DNA of 64,000 nucleotides, taken from NCBI RefSeq assembly GCF_042683745.1, contig NZ_JBHUJX010000022.1, positions 62,001 through 126,000 of the forward strand, given 5' to 3'. The stretch comes from Pseudoneobacillus sp042683745. Lineage in GTDB: Bacteria; Bacillota; Bacilli; Bacillales; Cytobacillaceae. Position numbers and translations under genes: made by a program. Below the pieces are notes generated by a model. It had not been told where the DNA came from. It searched no databases and was given only the letters and a program-made list of their open reading frames with translations. Of the stretch, positions 54,170-61,270 are shown in pieces; positions within the stretch are counted from its first letter, which is position 1; the number at the start of each line of letters is the position of its first letter.

Positions 54170-55705
54170 ATGAGTATATCAGAGCAAGATATCCAAAAAA
54201 TTATTCAATCGGTCTTGCAAAATATTGAAACGGTAATTGAACAAACTCCTTCCATGCCAGTTTCAGTAAAAGAAGAAATCAAACCGATTCAAATGAAACA
54301 AGTTTCTCATTTCTCATCATTAGTGAAAGAAGCAAATCACTCCTCCAATGGAATTTTTGAAAATATGGTAGATGCGATTGAAGCCGGCTATTTGGCGCAA
54401 GCGGACTATGTCAAGCAATTCCAATTAAAGGATCGAGAAAGAATCATTTCAAGCATTCGTGAGTCCGTTTTACAACAAAAAGAAAATTTAGCTAAAATGG
54501 TTTTGGAAGAAACGAGGCTGGGACGTTACGAAGATAAAGTAGCAAAGCATGAGTTAGCCGCTGCAAAAACTCCTGGGACAGAAGATTTAAAAACTGATGC
54601 ATTTTCCGGTGATGCAGGTCTTACAATTGTTGAGCAAGCTCCATTTGGTTTAATTGGAGCGGTTACACCGGTAACGAATCCAACAGAAACGATTATTAAT
54701 AATTCCATAGGCATGTTAGCAGCTGGAAATGCAGTTGTCTTTAATGTTCATCCATCATCGAAGAATTCCTGTGCTTATGTGATCGAACTTCTTAACAAAG
54801 CCATTAAAGAAGCCGGTGGTCCAGCCAATTTAGTCACTATGGTGAAAAATCCAACGCTTGAAACGATGCAGATTTTAATCGACAGTCCAAAAGTGAAACT
54901 GCTTGTCGGTACAGGCGGACCTGGCTTAGTTCGAACTCTTTTAAAATCAGGGAAAAAGGCAATTGGAGCGGGAGCAGGAAATCCACCTGTTATTGTCGAT
55001 GAAACGGCTGATCTTGAAAACGCAGCTAAATCGATTATTGCGGGTGCATCCTTTGACAATAACCTTCTTTGTATCGCTGAAAAAGAGGTTTTTGTGTTGG
55101 ACGCGGTCACAGATGACTTCATTTTTAACATGCTACAAAATGGAGCATATATGCTCGATCAAAATGAGCTAGCTAAAGTAATGAGCTTTGCCCTTGAAGA
55201 AAATGTGAACGAAGAAGCTCGAGGATGTTCGTTGAATAATAAGCGTGAGTACCATGTAGCTAAACAATGGGTAGGCAAAGATGCGAATCTATTTCTACAA
55301 CAACTTGGCATAAATTCGTCTGCTGATATAAAGCTATTAATCTGTGAAGTAGATTTCGATCATCCATTTGTCCAATTAGAGCAAATGATGCCAGTTCTTC
55401 CGATCGTTCGAGTGAAAGATTTGGATGAGGCAATCCGATTAGCTGTTGCTGCTGAGCATGGAAACCGTCATACCGCCTTAATGCACTCCAAAAATGTCGA
55501 TAATCTTACAAAGTTTGCTAGAGCCGTTGAGACGACTATTTTTGTGAAAAATGCATCGTCCTTAGCTGGTGTTGGATTTGGGGGAGAAGGTCATTCAACG
55601 ATGACTATTGCTGGTCCAACCGGAGAAGGAATCACTTCAGCAAGAACGTTTACTCGACAACGGAGATGTGTCCTTGCCGAAGGTGGATTTAGGATCATAG
55701 GGTAG
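54170..55705 (+). CDS. CoA-acylating aldehyde dehydrogenase (PduP/EutE-like) with N-terminal encapsulation helix
   Basis: 511 residues. It oxidises the aldehyde with NAD+ and CoA to acyl-CoA, inside the shell. An N-terminal amphipathic helix EQDIQKIIQSVLQNIETVIE (about 4-23) is joined by a linker to the catalytic domain (from about 50). Family motifs are APFGLIGAVTPVTNPTETIINN, GAGNPPVIVDETAD and the catalytic Cys301 in NNLLCIAEKEV; GVGFGGEGHSTMTIAGPTGEG follows. TAAGGAGG at 54156-54163 serves the ATG at 54170, 6 bases away; the upstream TTG is too close. Confidence 0.95.
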   Translation: MSISEQDIQKIIQSVLQNIETVIEQTPSMPVSVKEEIKPIQMKQVSHFSSLVKEANHSSNGIFENMVDAIEAGYLAQADYVKQFQLKDRERIISSIRESVLQQKENLAKMVLEETRLGRYEDKVAKHELAAAKTPGTEDLKTDAFSGDAGLTIVEQAPFGLIGAVTPVTNPTETIINNSIGMLAAGNAVVFNVHPSSKNSCAYVIELLNKAIKEAGGPANLVTMVKNPTLETMQILIDSPKVKLLVGTGGPGLVRTLLKSGKKAIGAGAGNPPVIVDETADLENAAKSIIAGASFDNNLLCIAEKEVFVLDAVTDDFIFNMLQNGAYMLDQNELAKVMSFALEENVNEEARGCSLNNKREYHVAKQWVGKDANLFLQQLGINSSADIKLLICEVDFDHPFVQLEQMMPVLPIVRVKDLDEAIRLAVAAEHGNRHTALMHSKNVDNLTKFARAVETTIFVKNASSLAGVGFGGEGHSTMTIAGPTGEGITSARTFTRQRRCVLAEGGFRIIG

Positions 55706-55714
55706 GTGAAAAGG

Positions 55715-56038
55715 ATGACAAAAGCAGTTGGCTTATTAGAGGTTCAAGGGTATAGTGTGGCACTAGCTGCAATGGACAAAGCTTGTAAGGCTGCCAATAT
55801 CACCATTGATGGAATGGATGTAAATAATCCAACACAAGGAGATCATGCTCCTATTCCAGTTGTCGTACAAGTGAAATTTAGCGGGAGCATTTCTGATGTC
55901 GAGGTAGCACTAGAAGTTGCTAGACATGAGGCGAGCAAATACATCGCTGAAAATGAGATATTAACCCGTCTAATCCCTTCTGCCATGAAGGAATTGGAAA
56001 AATTACTTGTGGCAGGCAAGGTGAAGCCGAAATGGTAA
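55715..56038 (+). CDS. BMC-domain shell protein 1, non-canonical pore
   Basis: 107 residues from ATG 55715 (AGGTG 6 bases upstream; GTG 55706 less likely). The BMC hexamer fold begins AVGLLEVQGYSVALAAMDKACKAANI. The usual GSG pore motif is replaced by a longer polar loop NPTQGDHAPIPVVVQ, and the helix after it is also divergent. It should be a hexameric shell tile, possibly with a distinct central pore or an interior-facing role. It starts the shell-gene run and overlaps the next gene by 7 bases. Confidence 0.88.
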   Translation: MTKAVGLLEVQGYSVALAAMDKACKAANITIDGMDVNNPTQGDHAPIPVVVQVKFSGSISDVEVALEVARHEASKYIAENEILTRLIPSAMKELEKLLVAGKVKPKW

Positions 56039-56325
56039 ACCAATCTATTGGAATATTAGAAGTAGTAGGTTTTGTTACAGCGACAGCCTGTATTGATGCA
56101 ATGGTGAAATCAGCGTATATCGAGGTTTTTAATGTCGAGCGTGTGGGTTCAGGTTTGGTCACCATTATGATTCAAGGAGATCTCGCTTCTATTAAGGAAG
56201 CTTTAGAAGTTGGAGCTGAGGTGGCTGGACGATTTGGGGAGCTTATTGCGGTTCGTGCGATTGCTAGACCATATGAAGGTCTTGAAAAATTAATCGCTCC
56301 AAAAGAAGTAGGTGGCAAAGAATGA
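56032..56325 (+). CDS. BMC-domain shell protein 2 (hexamer)
   Basis: 97 residues, a complete BMC-H domain: SIGILEVVGFVTATACIDAMVKSAYIEV, pore motif VGSGLVTIMIQG, and EVGAEVAGRFGELIAVRAIARPYEGLEKL. The pore GSG is canonical, suiting small polar metabolites. It overlaps genes on both sides (7 and 4 bases), indicating tight translational coupling for stoichiometric shell assembly. Confidence 0.95.
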   Translation: MVNQSIGILEVVGFVTATACIDAMVKSAYIEVFNVERVGSGLVTIMIQGDLASIKEALEVGAEVAGRFGELIAVRAIARPYEGLEKLIAPKEVGGKE

Positions 56326-56672
56326 AAAAATACGAGGCAATTGGCGTGGTTGAAACACAATATTTTTCTATTGCGATGGAATTATTAGATCAAATGTGTA
56401 AATCGGCTGATGTTGAATTTTTAACAAGTGAAAAATATTTAGGTGGAAGATTAGTATCTTTAGTCATTGGAGGAAGTGTTTCCGATGTAACGGTTGCAGT
56501 AGATGTTGCGAAGCAATTGGCTGAGCAAAAGTCGGGAAACCCCTTGAAAATGGCTTTAGTGATCACCAATCCCCACATGGAAATATTGAGATATATTGTA
56601 CCTGCTGCACCAGCAGTAGATACAAAAATAGATGAAAAACCATTGAAACGCGAAAAAAAGAATAAAAAATAA
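56322..56672 (+). CDS. BMC-domain shell protein 3, LGGR pore and basic tail
   Basis: 116 residues. The BMC fold is recognisable (AIGVVETQYFSIAMELLDQMCKSADVEFL), but the pore region reads KYLGGRLVSLVIGG, with a bulky Arg instead of GSG. The C-terminus carries an extra segment ending in a lysine-rich tail (EKPLKREKKNKK). The altered pore may select different molecules, and the tail may bind cargo or nucleic acid/acidic surfaces; both are inference. Confidence 0.9.
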   Translation: MKKYEAIGVVETQYFSIAMELLDQMCKSADVEFLTSEKYLGGRLVSLVIGGSVSDVTVAVDVAKQLAEQKSGNPLKMALVITNPHMEILRYIVPAAPAVDTKIDEKPLKREKKNKK

Positions 56673-56687
56673 TTGGAGGAAGATAAC

Positions 56688-56963
56688 ATGAACGGATCAT
56701 TAGGAATTATTGAAACTAGAGGTTTAACAGCAGCAATCGAAGCAGCAGACGCAATGCTAAAAGCAGCGAATGTTGAAATCGTTGGAAGTGAAAAAATCGG
56801 CTCTGGATTAGTGTCAGTCATTATTCAAGGTGATGTAGGAGCAGTTAAAGCCGCTACTGAAGTTGGGGCAGAAGCGGCTGGGCGAGTAGGCGAATTAGTA
56901 GCCGTACATGTCATTCCAAGACCACATGGTGATGTTAGCAAACTATTACCTAGTTTAAAATAA
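56688..56963 (+). CDS. BMC-domain shell protein 4 (canonical hexamer)
   Basis: 91 residues. A classic PduA/CcmK-type BMC-H: GIIETRGLTAAIEAADAMLKAANVE, pore KIGSGLVSVIIQG, and C-terminal VAVHVIPRPHGDV. GGAGGA serves the ATG at 56688; the TTG at 56673 is too close. It is nearly identical to the next gene product, differing at about eight positions. Probably a major shell facet protein. Confidence 0.97.
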   Translation: MNGSLGIIETRGLTAAIEAADAMLKAANVEIVGSEKIGSGLVSVIIQGDVGAVKAATEVGAEAAGRVGELVAVHVIPRPHGDVSKLLPSLK

Positions 56964-57007
56964 TTTTTTTAAGAAAATATAAAGTGAAAACTTAGGAGGA
57001 ATATGAA

Positions 57008-57283
57008 ATGAGCCAATCATTAGGAATTATCGAAACAAGAGGATTAACAGCAGCAATCGAAGCAGCAGACGCAATGTTAAAAGCAGCAAATGTTGAAATC
57101 GTTGGAAGTGAGAAAATAGGGTCAGGCTTAGTTTCAGTTATCGTTCAAGGTGAAGTGGGTGCAGTAAAAGCGGCAACAGAAGTAGGTGCAGAGGCTGCTC
57201 AGCGAGTAGGCGAGCTAGTTGCTGTTCATGTTATTCCAAGACCACATGCGGATGTCGAAAAATTATTACCTTTTCTTAAGTAA
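57008..57283 (+). CDS. BMC-domain shell protein 5 (canonical hexamer, paralogue of 4)
   Basis: 91 residues. It differs from the upstream product at the N-terminus (SQ for NG) and at a few exposed positions (for example Gln for Gly near 65 and the C-terminal Ala/Glu/Phe changes). Pore KIGSGLVSVIVQG is the same. GGAGG precedes the ATG. The tandem pair points to recent duplication and the need for abundant facet protein or mixed hexamers. Confidence 0.97.
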   Translation: MSQSLGIIETRGLTAAIEAADAMLKAANVEIVGSEKIGSGLVSVIVQGEVGAVKAATEVGAEAAQRVGELVAVHVIPRPHADVEKLLPFLK

Positions 57284-57297
57284 GACGGTGATGATCA

Positions 57298-57954
57298 GTG
57301 ACCATCAACCAAAAGGAATTAATTGAAAATATTACAAGATTAGTTGTCGAAGAGTTACAAAGTCACAACTTTATTGAAACGAAAACACATGTCCCTGTAA
57401 GCATTTCAGCTAGACATCTTCATCTACAACCGGAGCATGTGGAAATCCTTTTTGGTAAAGGCTATGAATTAACAAAATTTAAAGAGATTTCCCAGCCCGG
57501 CCAATTTGCCTGTAATGAAAAAGTAATGTTACAAGGCCCAAAGGGCACAATAGAAAATGTTAGGATTCTTGGTCCATTGCGTAAACAAACACAAGTTGAA
57601 ATTGCGCGTACGGATGCAAGGAAATTAGGTTTAAACCCACCGGTTAGAAACTCTGGAAATATTGCAGGATCAGCTCCCATCACTCTAATCGGGCCACATG
57701 GGAGTCTAACATTAGGTGAGGGCTGCATTATTGCCGACCGCCATATTCATATGACACCACTAGATGCTAGGAACTTTGGTGTGCGGGATCAACAAAAAGT
57801 TTCTGTTCTCGTTGAAGGTGAAAAAGGCGGAATAATGGGTCAAGTTACCATTCGGGTTCGGGACAATTACGCCCTTGATATGCATATTGACACAGATGAT
57901 GCCAATGCATTCAACTTAGCAGGAAACGAACAATTAAAATTAATCGTTGATTAA
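57298..57954 (+). CDS. pduL: Phosphate propanoyltransferase PduL with N-terminal encapsulation helix
   Basis: 218 residues, GTG start. PduL converts acyl-CoA and phosphate to acyl-phosphate, recycling CoA inside the shell. The N-terminal amphipathic helix NQKELIENITRLVVEELQ (about 4-21) resembles PduL encapsulation peptides. Two PduL domains follow with metal-site His residues in VSISARHLHLQPEHV (near 41) and IIADRHIHMTPLDARNF (near 150). With acetyl-CoA as substrate it gives acetyl-phosphate for ATP synthesis by a cytosolic kinase, not present here. Confidence 0.95.
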   Translation: MTINQKELIENITRLVVEELQSHNFIETKTHVPVSISARHLHLQPEHVEILFGKGYELTKFKEISQPGQFACNEKVMLQGPKGTIENVRILGPLRKQTQVEIARTDARKLGLNPPVRNSGNIAGSAPITLIGPHGSLTLGEGCIIADRHIHMTPLDARNFGVRDQQKVSVLVEGEKGGIMGQVTIRVRDNYALDMHIDTDDANAFNLAGNEQLKLIVD

Positions 57955-57968
57955 CGGAGGATCACCAC

Positions 57969-58226
57969 ATGATTATGGGTAAGGTGATAAGTAAAGTAGT
58001 ATCCACAAGAAAACACGATGGTTTGCAAGGTGTTAAACTGCTCGTCATACAGCCAAGCTATGGAAATAAGGACGAATACTTTATCGCAGCGGATGAACTT
58101 GGCGCAGGTGAAGGTGAACTTGTCCTTGTAACAAAAGGCGCCCCAGCCCAACATGCCTTACAAAAGTTAGCACCAGTCGATGCCGTTGTCGTCGGGATTA
58201 TCGATAACGAACCAACCATTGGATAA
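57969..58226 (+). CDS. eutN: BMC pentamer (vertex) protein, EutN/CcmL family
   Basis: 85 residues with the OB-like BMC-P fold: GKVISKVVSTRKHDGLQGVKLLVIQP, FIAADELGAGEGELVLVTKGAPA, and VDAVVVGIIDNE. It caps the vertices of the icosahedral shell. CGGAGG 8 bases before the ATG at 57969. It is the only BMC-P in the operon and overlaps nothing. Its presence shows that a closed shell is intended. Confidence 0.96.
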   Translation: MIMGKVISKVVSTRKHDGLQGVKLLVIQPSYGNKDEYFIAADELGAGEGELVLVTKGAPAQHALQKLAPVDAVVVGIIDNEPTIG

Positions 58227-58242
58227 GGGTTAGGTGATACGA

Positions 58243-59574
58243 ATGAAACTAATCGTAATCGGAGGGGTAGCAGCTGGGATGTCTGCTGCCTCTAAATTAA
58301 AAAGAATGAACAAAGATGCCGAAATCGTTGTATATGAAAAGGGAAAATTTTTATCGTATGGGGCATGTGGGCTTCCTTACTATGTCTCTGGAGAAAATGA
58401 CGATTATACAAAAATGATTGCCAGAACTAAAGAACAGTTCGAACAAATGGGAATGAAGATTTTTCCCCAGCATGAAGTCGTAAAAGTGGTCCCAGATAAA
58501 AAACAAGTGATGATCAAAGATCTCGTAAACAATAAAATGTTCATCGAAACATACGATAAGTTAATGGTTTCGACTGGAACGATTCCACTTATCCCACCAT
58601 TTCCGGGTGTGGAGCTTGCAAATATCCATGTCTTAAAAACATTAGAAGATGGAATCCGCCTAAAAGAAATTGCCGACAGTCCTGAGGTAAAAGATGTTGT
58701 CATCGTAGGTGGAGGTTACATAGGAATTGAAGTAGTTGAAGCCATGCTTCGTCTAGGAAAAAATGTAAGAGTCGTTGAGCTTTCGGAGCGAATTCTAAAA
58801 ACTTTTGATCATGAATTAACCGAACTTGCTGAAAAAGAACTAATCGGTCATGGAGTCCAATTAAATTTAGAGGAAAAAGTCGAAGGTTTTGTCGGTAACG
58901 ATCGTGTTGAAGCTGTGAAAACGGATAAAGGCACTTATCGAGCTGACTTAGTGCTTCTTTCTATAGGTGTAAAGCCAGCAACAAAATTCCTTGAAGGATC
59001 CGGGATTTTACTTGCCAAAAATGGAGCTGTCATCATCGATAGAGAGATGAGAACGAATATAATGGACGTGTACTCTGCAGGTGATTGTGCACAGGTTTAT
59101 CATAAAGTAATGGAAGAAAATACGTTTATCCCCCTTGGTACAAACGCTAATAAATGCGGCAGAATAGCTGGTGCAAATATTGCGGGTCAACATAATAAAT
59201 ATGTAGGCACACTAGGAAGTGCAGCGATTAAAGTTTGTGACCTTGAGATGGGGCGAACAGGATTATCGGAAGAAGAAGCGCAGAACTTAGCTTTTGATTA
59301 CACAACTGTTTTTGTCAAAAGTGCCGATCATCCAGGCTATTATCCTAATCAAACGCCGATCTGGATCAAACTTATTTGTGAAAAAAGAACAAGGAGAATC
59401 CTTGGGGCACAGGCAATTGGACAAAAAGGAGCCGTCCTCCGCATTGATATCTTTGCTGTCGCCATCCACAACAATATGACCGCAGACGAATTAGGAATGA
59501 CCGATTTGGTCTATGCACCACCTTTTGCAGGTGTCTGGGATGCTGTACATATTGCTTGTAATGCAGTGAAATGA
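58243..59574 (+). CDS. CoA-disulfide reductase/NADH oxidase family flavoprotein
   Basis: 443 residues. FAD motif LIVIGGVAAGMSAASKLKRM at the N-terminus, active-site Cys42 in SYGACGLPYYVSG, NAD(P)-binding VVIVGGGYIGIEVVEAM near 155-170, and a C-terminal dimerisation domain. This is the CoADR/Nox group, in which Cys42 forms a mixed disulfide with CoA or reduces O2 with NADH. It lacks an encapsulation peptide. In this operon it may maintain CoA-thiol or regenerate NAD+ for the dehydrogenase. AGGTG favours ATG 58243 over GTG 58234. Confidence 0.9.
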   Translation: MKLIVIGGVAAGMSAASKLKRMNKDAEIVVYEKGKFLSYGACGLPYYVSGENDDYTKMIARTKEQFEQMGMKIFPQHEVVKVVPDKKQVMIKDLVNNKMFIETYDKLMVSTGTIPLIPPFPGVELANIHVLKTLEDGIRLKEIADSPEVKDVVIVGGGYIGIEVVEAMLRLGKNVRVVELSERILKTFDHELTELAEKELIGHGVQLNLEEKVEGFVGNDRVEAVKTDKGTYRADLVLLSIGVKPATKFLEGSGILLAKNGAVIIDREMRTNIMDVYSAGDCAQVYHKVMEENTFIPLGTNANKCGRIAGANIAGQHNKYVGTLGSAAIKVCDLEMGRTGLSEEEAQNLAFDYTTVFVKSADHPGYYPNQTPIWIKLICEKRTRRILGAQAIGQKGAVLRIDIFAVAIHNNMTADELGMTDLVYAPPFAGVWDAVHIACNAVK

Positions 59575-59611
59575 TTATTTTTAAATTTATAAATGAACGG
59601 AGGTGGCATAA

Positions 59612-60445
59612 ATGAAAAAGGTGATGAATTTAAAAGACGCCATTCAATTGGTGCAGGATGGGGACATGGTTGTGTTTGGGGGAAATGTGCTTCACCGGGC
59701 ACCGATGGCTGCTGTCCGTGAAATCGCTAGGCAACAAAAGAAAAACTTAAAGCTTGTTAAAACAGCTGGTGCTCATGATATCGACTTATTATGCGCACTT
59801 GATTGTGTACAATCAGTCGATGCTGGTTTTGTCAGCTACGAAACGAAATACGGTCTTGCTGCTCATTATCGTAAAGGTGTTCAAACGGGTACAATCAAAG
59901 GAAACGAACATGCTTGTTATACAGTGATTTGTGCACTTCGCGCCGCAACAATGAATGTTCCATTTATGCCAGTTCGGGGACTAAATGCTGGTGATTTGCT
60001 TCTCAAAAATGACTATTTTGTCGTTGTCGAAGATCCTTTCGGAGGGGAACCCGTTACTTTAGTAAAGTCACTCACTCCGGATGTGGCCATTATTCATGTT
60101 CAAGAATGTGATGCAAAAGGAAATGCCATTATCTATGGGCCAAAATTTGAAGATATCTTAATCAGCCGTGCAGCCCAAAAGGTTATTATAACAACGGAAC
60201 AAATTGTTCCAGAAAGTAAAACAAAACTCCAAGCTGACCGTATTGATATCCCTGGATTTTTAGTCCATGCCGTCGTTCATACACCAAAAGGAGCAAGTCC
60301 AACGGCTTGCTTTAAAAAGTATGACATTGATGACAAATCATTATCTTCCTTTATCGAAATGAAAACGAAAGCAGAAATGGAAAGCTATATAAAAAGCTAT
60401 GAAGCGAAGGATTATGCAGGTGAAAGGACAGGTCTACGATTATGA
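59612..60445 (+). CDS. CoA-transferase family protein, alpha subunit (GctA/IpdA-like)
   Basis: 277 residues. The Rossmann-like CoA-transferase type I alpha fold: LKDAIQLVQDGDMVVFGGNVLHRAPMAAVREIARQ, then TAGAHDIDLLCAL, NEHACYTVICALRAATMNVPFMPVRG and AIIHVQECDAKGNA. The domain resembles glutaconate CoA-transferase A and the hydrolytic IpdA group more than acetate CoA-transferases. GGAGGTGG serves the ATG. It overlaps the beta-subunit gene by 4 bases, and the two surely form one enzyme. Its substrate in this BMC context is unknown; an acyl-CoA made by the dehydrogenase is a possibility. Confidence 0.85.
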   Translation: MKKVMNLKDAIQLVQDGDMVVFGGNVLHRAPMAAVREIARQQKKNLKLVKTAGAHDIDLLCALDCVQSVDAGFVSYETKYGLAAHYRKGVQTGTIKGNEHACYTVICALRAATMNVPFMPVRGLNAGDLLLKNDYFVVVEDPFGGEPVTLVKSLTPDVAIIHVQECDAKGNAIIYGPKFEDILISRAAQKVIITTEQIVPESKTKLQADRIDIPGFLVHAVVHTPKGASPTACFKKYDIDDKSLSSFIEMKTKAEMESYIKSYEAKDYAGERTGLRL

Positions 60446-61167
60446 TAAACACAGAATACAGAATCAGCGACATCATGACTTGTGCGATTTCAAACATGCT
60501 TAAAGACGAAGAAACGGTATTTCACGGAGTGTCGTCCCATCTCCCAATGGTGGCTATGAAACTAGCGAAATCGTTGCATGCCCCTGACTTAGTCCATTTA
60601 AATATCCCTGGTGGAGTTAATCCAGCAAACATCCAAAACGCATCCTATTCTTCTGCTGGATCGGATTTACTCGCTACTGCAGAAGCCTACTTTCCATTAG
60701 AACAAGTCTTTGACTTATCCATGCGTGGGAGGCTAGATGTGGCATTCCTTGGCGGTATTCAATTCGATATCAACGGGAATATCAATGCCTCAGTAATCGG
60801 GGATTATCACAAACCAAAGGTTCGCCTTCCTGGTGGAGCAGGAAGTGCTGTCCTTATCCCAACAGCAAAAAAGGCGATCATTTGGAGAACAAAACATGAT
60901 ATTCGAACCTTTGTGGAGAAAGTGGACTTCATCACAACTCGCGGAAACCTCTGGAAAATTGTGACACCACTATGTGTTTTTGAATTCCGTAACGGCAAAC
61001 TTCATTTAGATAGCATCCACCCAACATCAAGTTTTGAAGAAGTGAAAGAGAATACAGGCTTCGAACTACTATATGATGAAATCAAATACACAATCCTACC
61101 TTCAAAACAAGAACTAGCCATGTTGAAAAAAATCGATCCACATGATCATCGGTCGATTGAATTTTAA
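60442..61167 (+). CDS. CoA-transferase family protein, beta subunit (GctB/IpdB-like), Glu missing
   Basis: 241 residues. It shares the beta-subunit layout: DEETVFHGVSSHLPMVAMKLAKSLHAPDLVHLNIPGGVNP, RGRLDVAFLGGIQFDINGNINASVIGD, PGGAGSAVLIPTAKKAIIW. In true class I CoA-transferases a catalytic Glu follows the third strand (an ENG/ESG-type motif). The corresponding place here reads LNIPGGV, with no Glu. It may be a hydrolase or lyase like IpdAB, or use another residue. This reading comes from motif position, not alignment. Confidence 0.85.
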   Translation: MINTEYRISDIMTCAISNMLKDEETVFHGVSSHLPMVAMKLAKSLHAPDLVHLNIPGGVNPANIQNASYSSAGSDLLATAEAYFPLEQVFDLSMRGRLDVAFLGGIQFDINGNINASVIGDYHKPKVRLPGGAGSAVLIPTAKKAIIWRTKHDIRTFVEKVDFITTRGNLWKIVTPLCVFEFRNGKLHLDSIHPTSSFEEVKENTGFELLYDEIKYTILPSKQELAMLKKIDPHDHRSIEF

Positions 61168-61170
61168 TAG

Positions 61171-61201
61171 AAACCCGATTCTATTTATTGGAATCGGGTT
61201 T
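61171..61201 (+). terminator. Stem-loop ending the BMC operon
   Basis: AAACCCGATTC pairs perfectly with GAATCGGGTTT (9-base loop), starting 4 bases after the stop codon of the CoA-transferase beta gene. The T-run is short (TTT). Confidence 0.7.
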
Positions 61202-61270
61202 AACCGTATTCCTTATGTTACGAATTTAATTATACAAGGGCTGTGAAATATCAGGGTGGGGGCGATTAAT

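Noticed and set aside
54775..55131. Minus-strand frame inside the aldehyde dehydrogenase gene
   Set aside because: Overlaps the catalytic region of a well-conserved gene; antisense frames are common in such codon use.
53358..61167. BMC operon as a propanediol (PDU) or ethanolamine (EUT) metabolosome
   Set aside because: No diol dehydratase, ammonia lyase, reactivase or cobalamin genes are present; the first gene is a class II aldolase.
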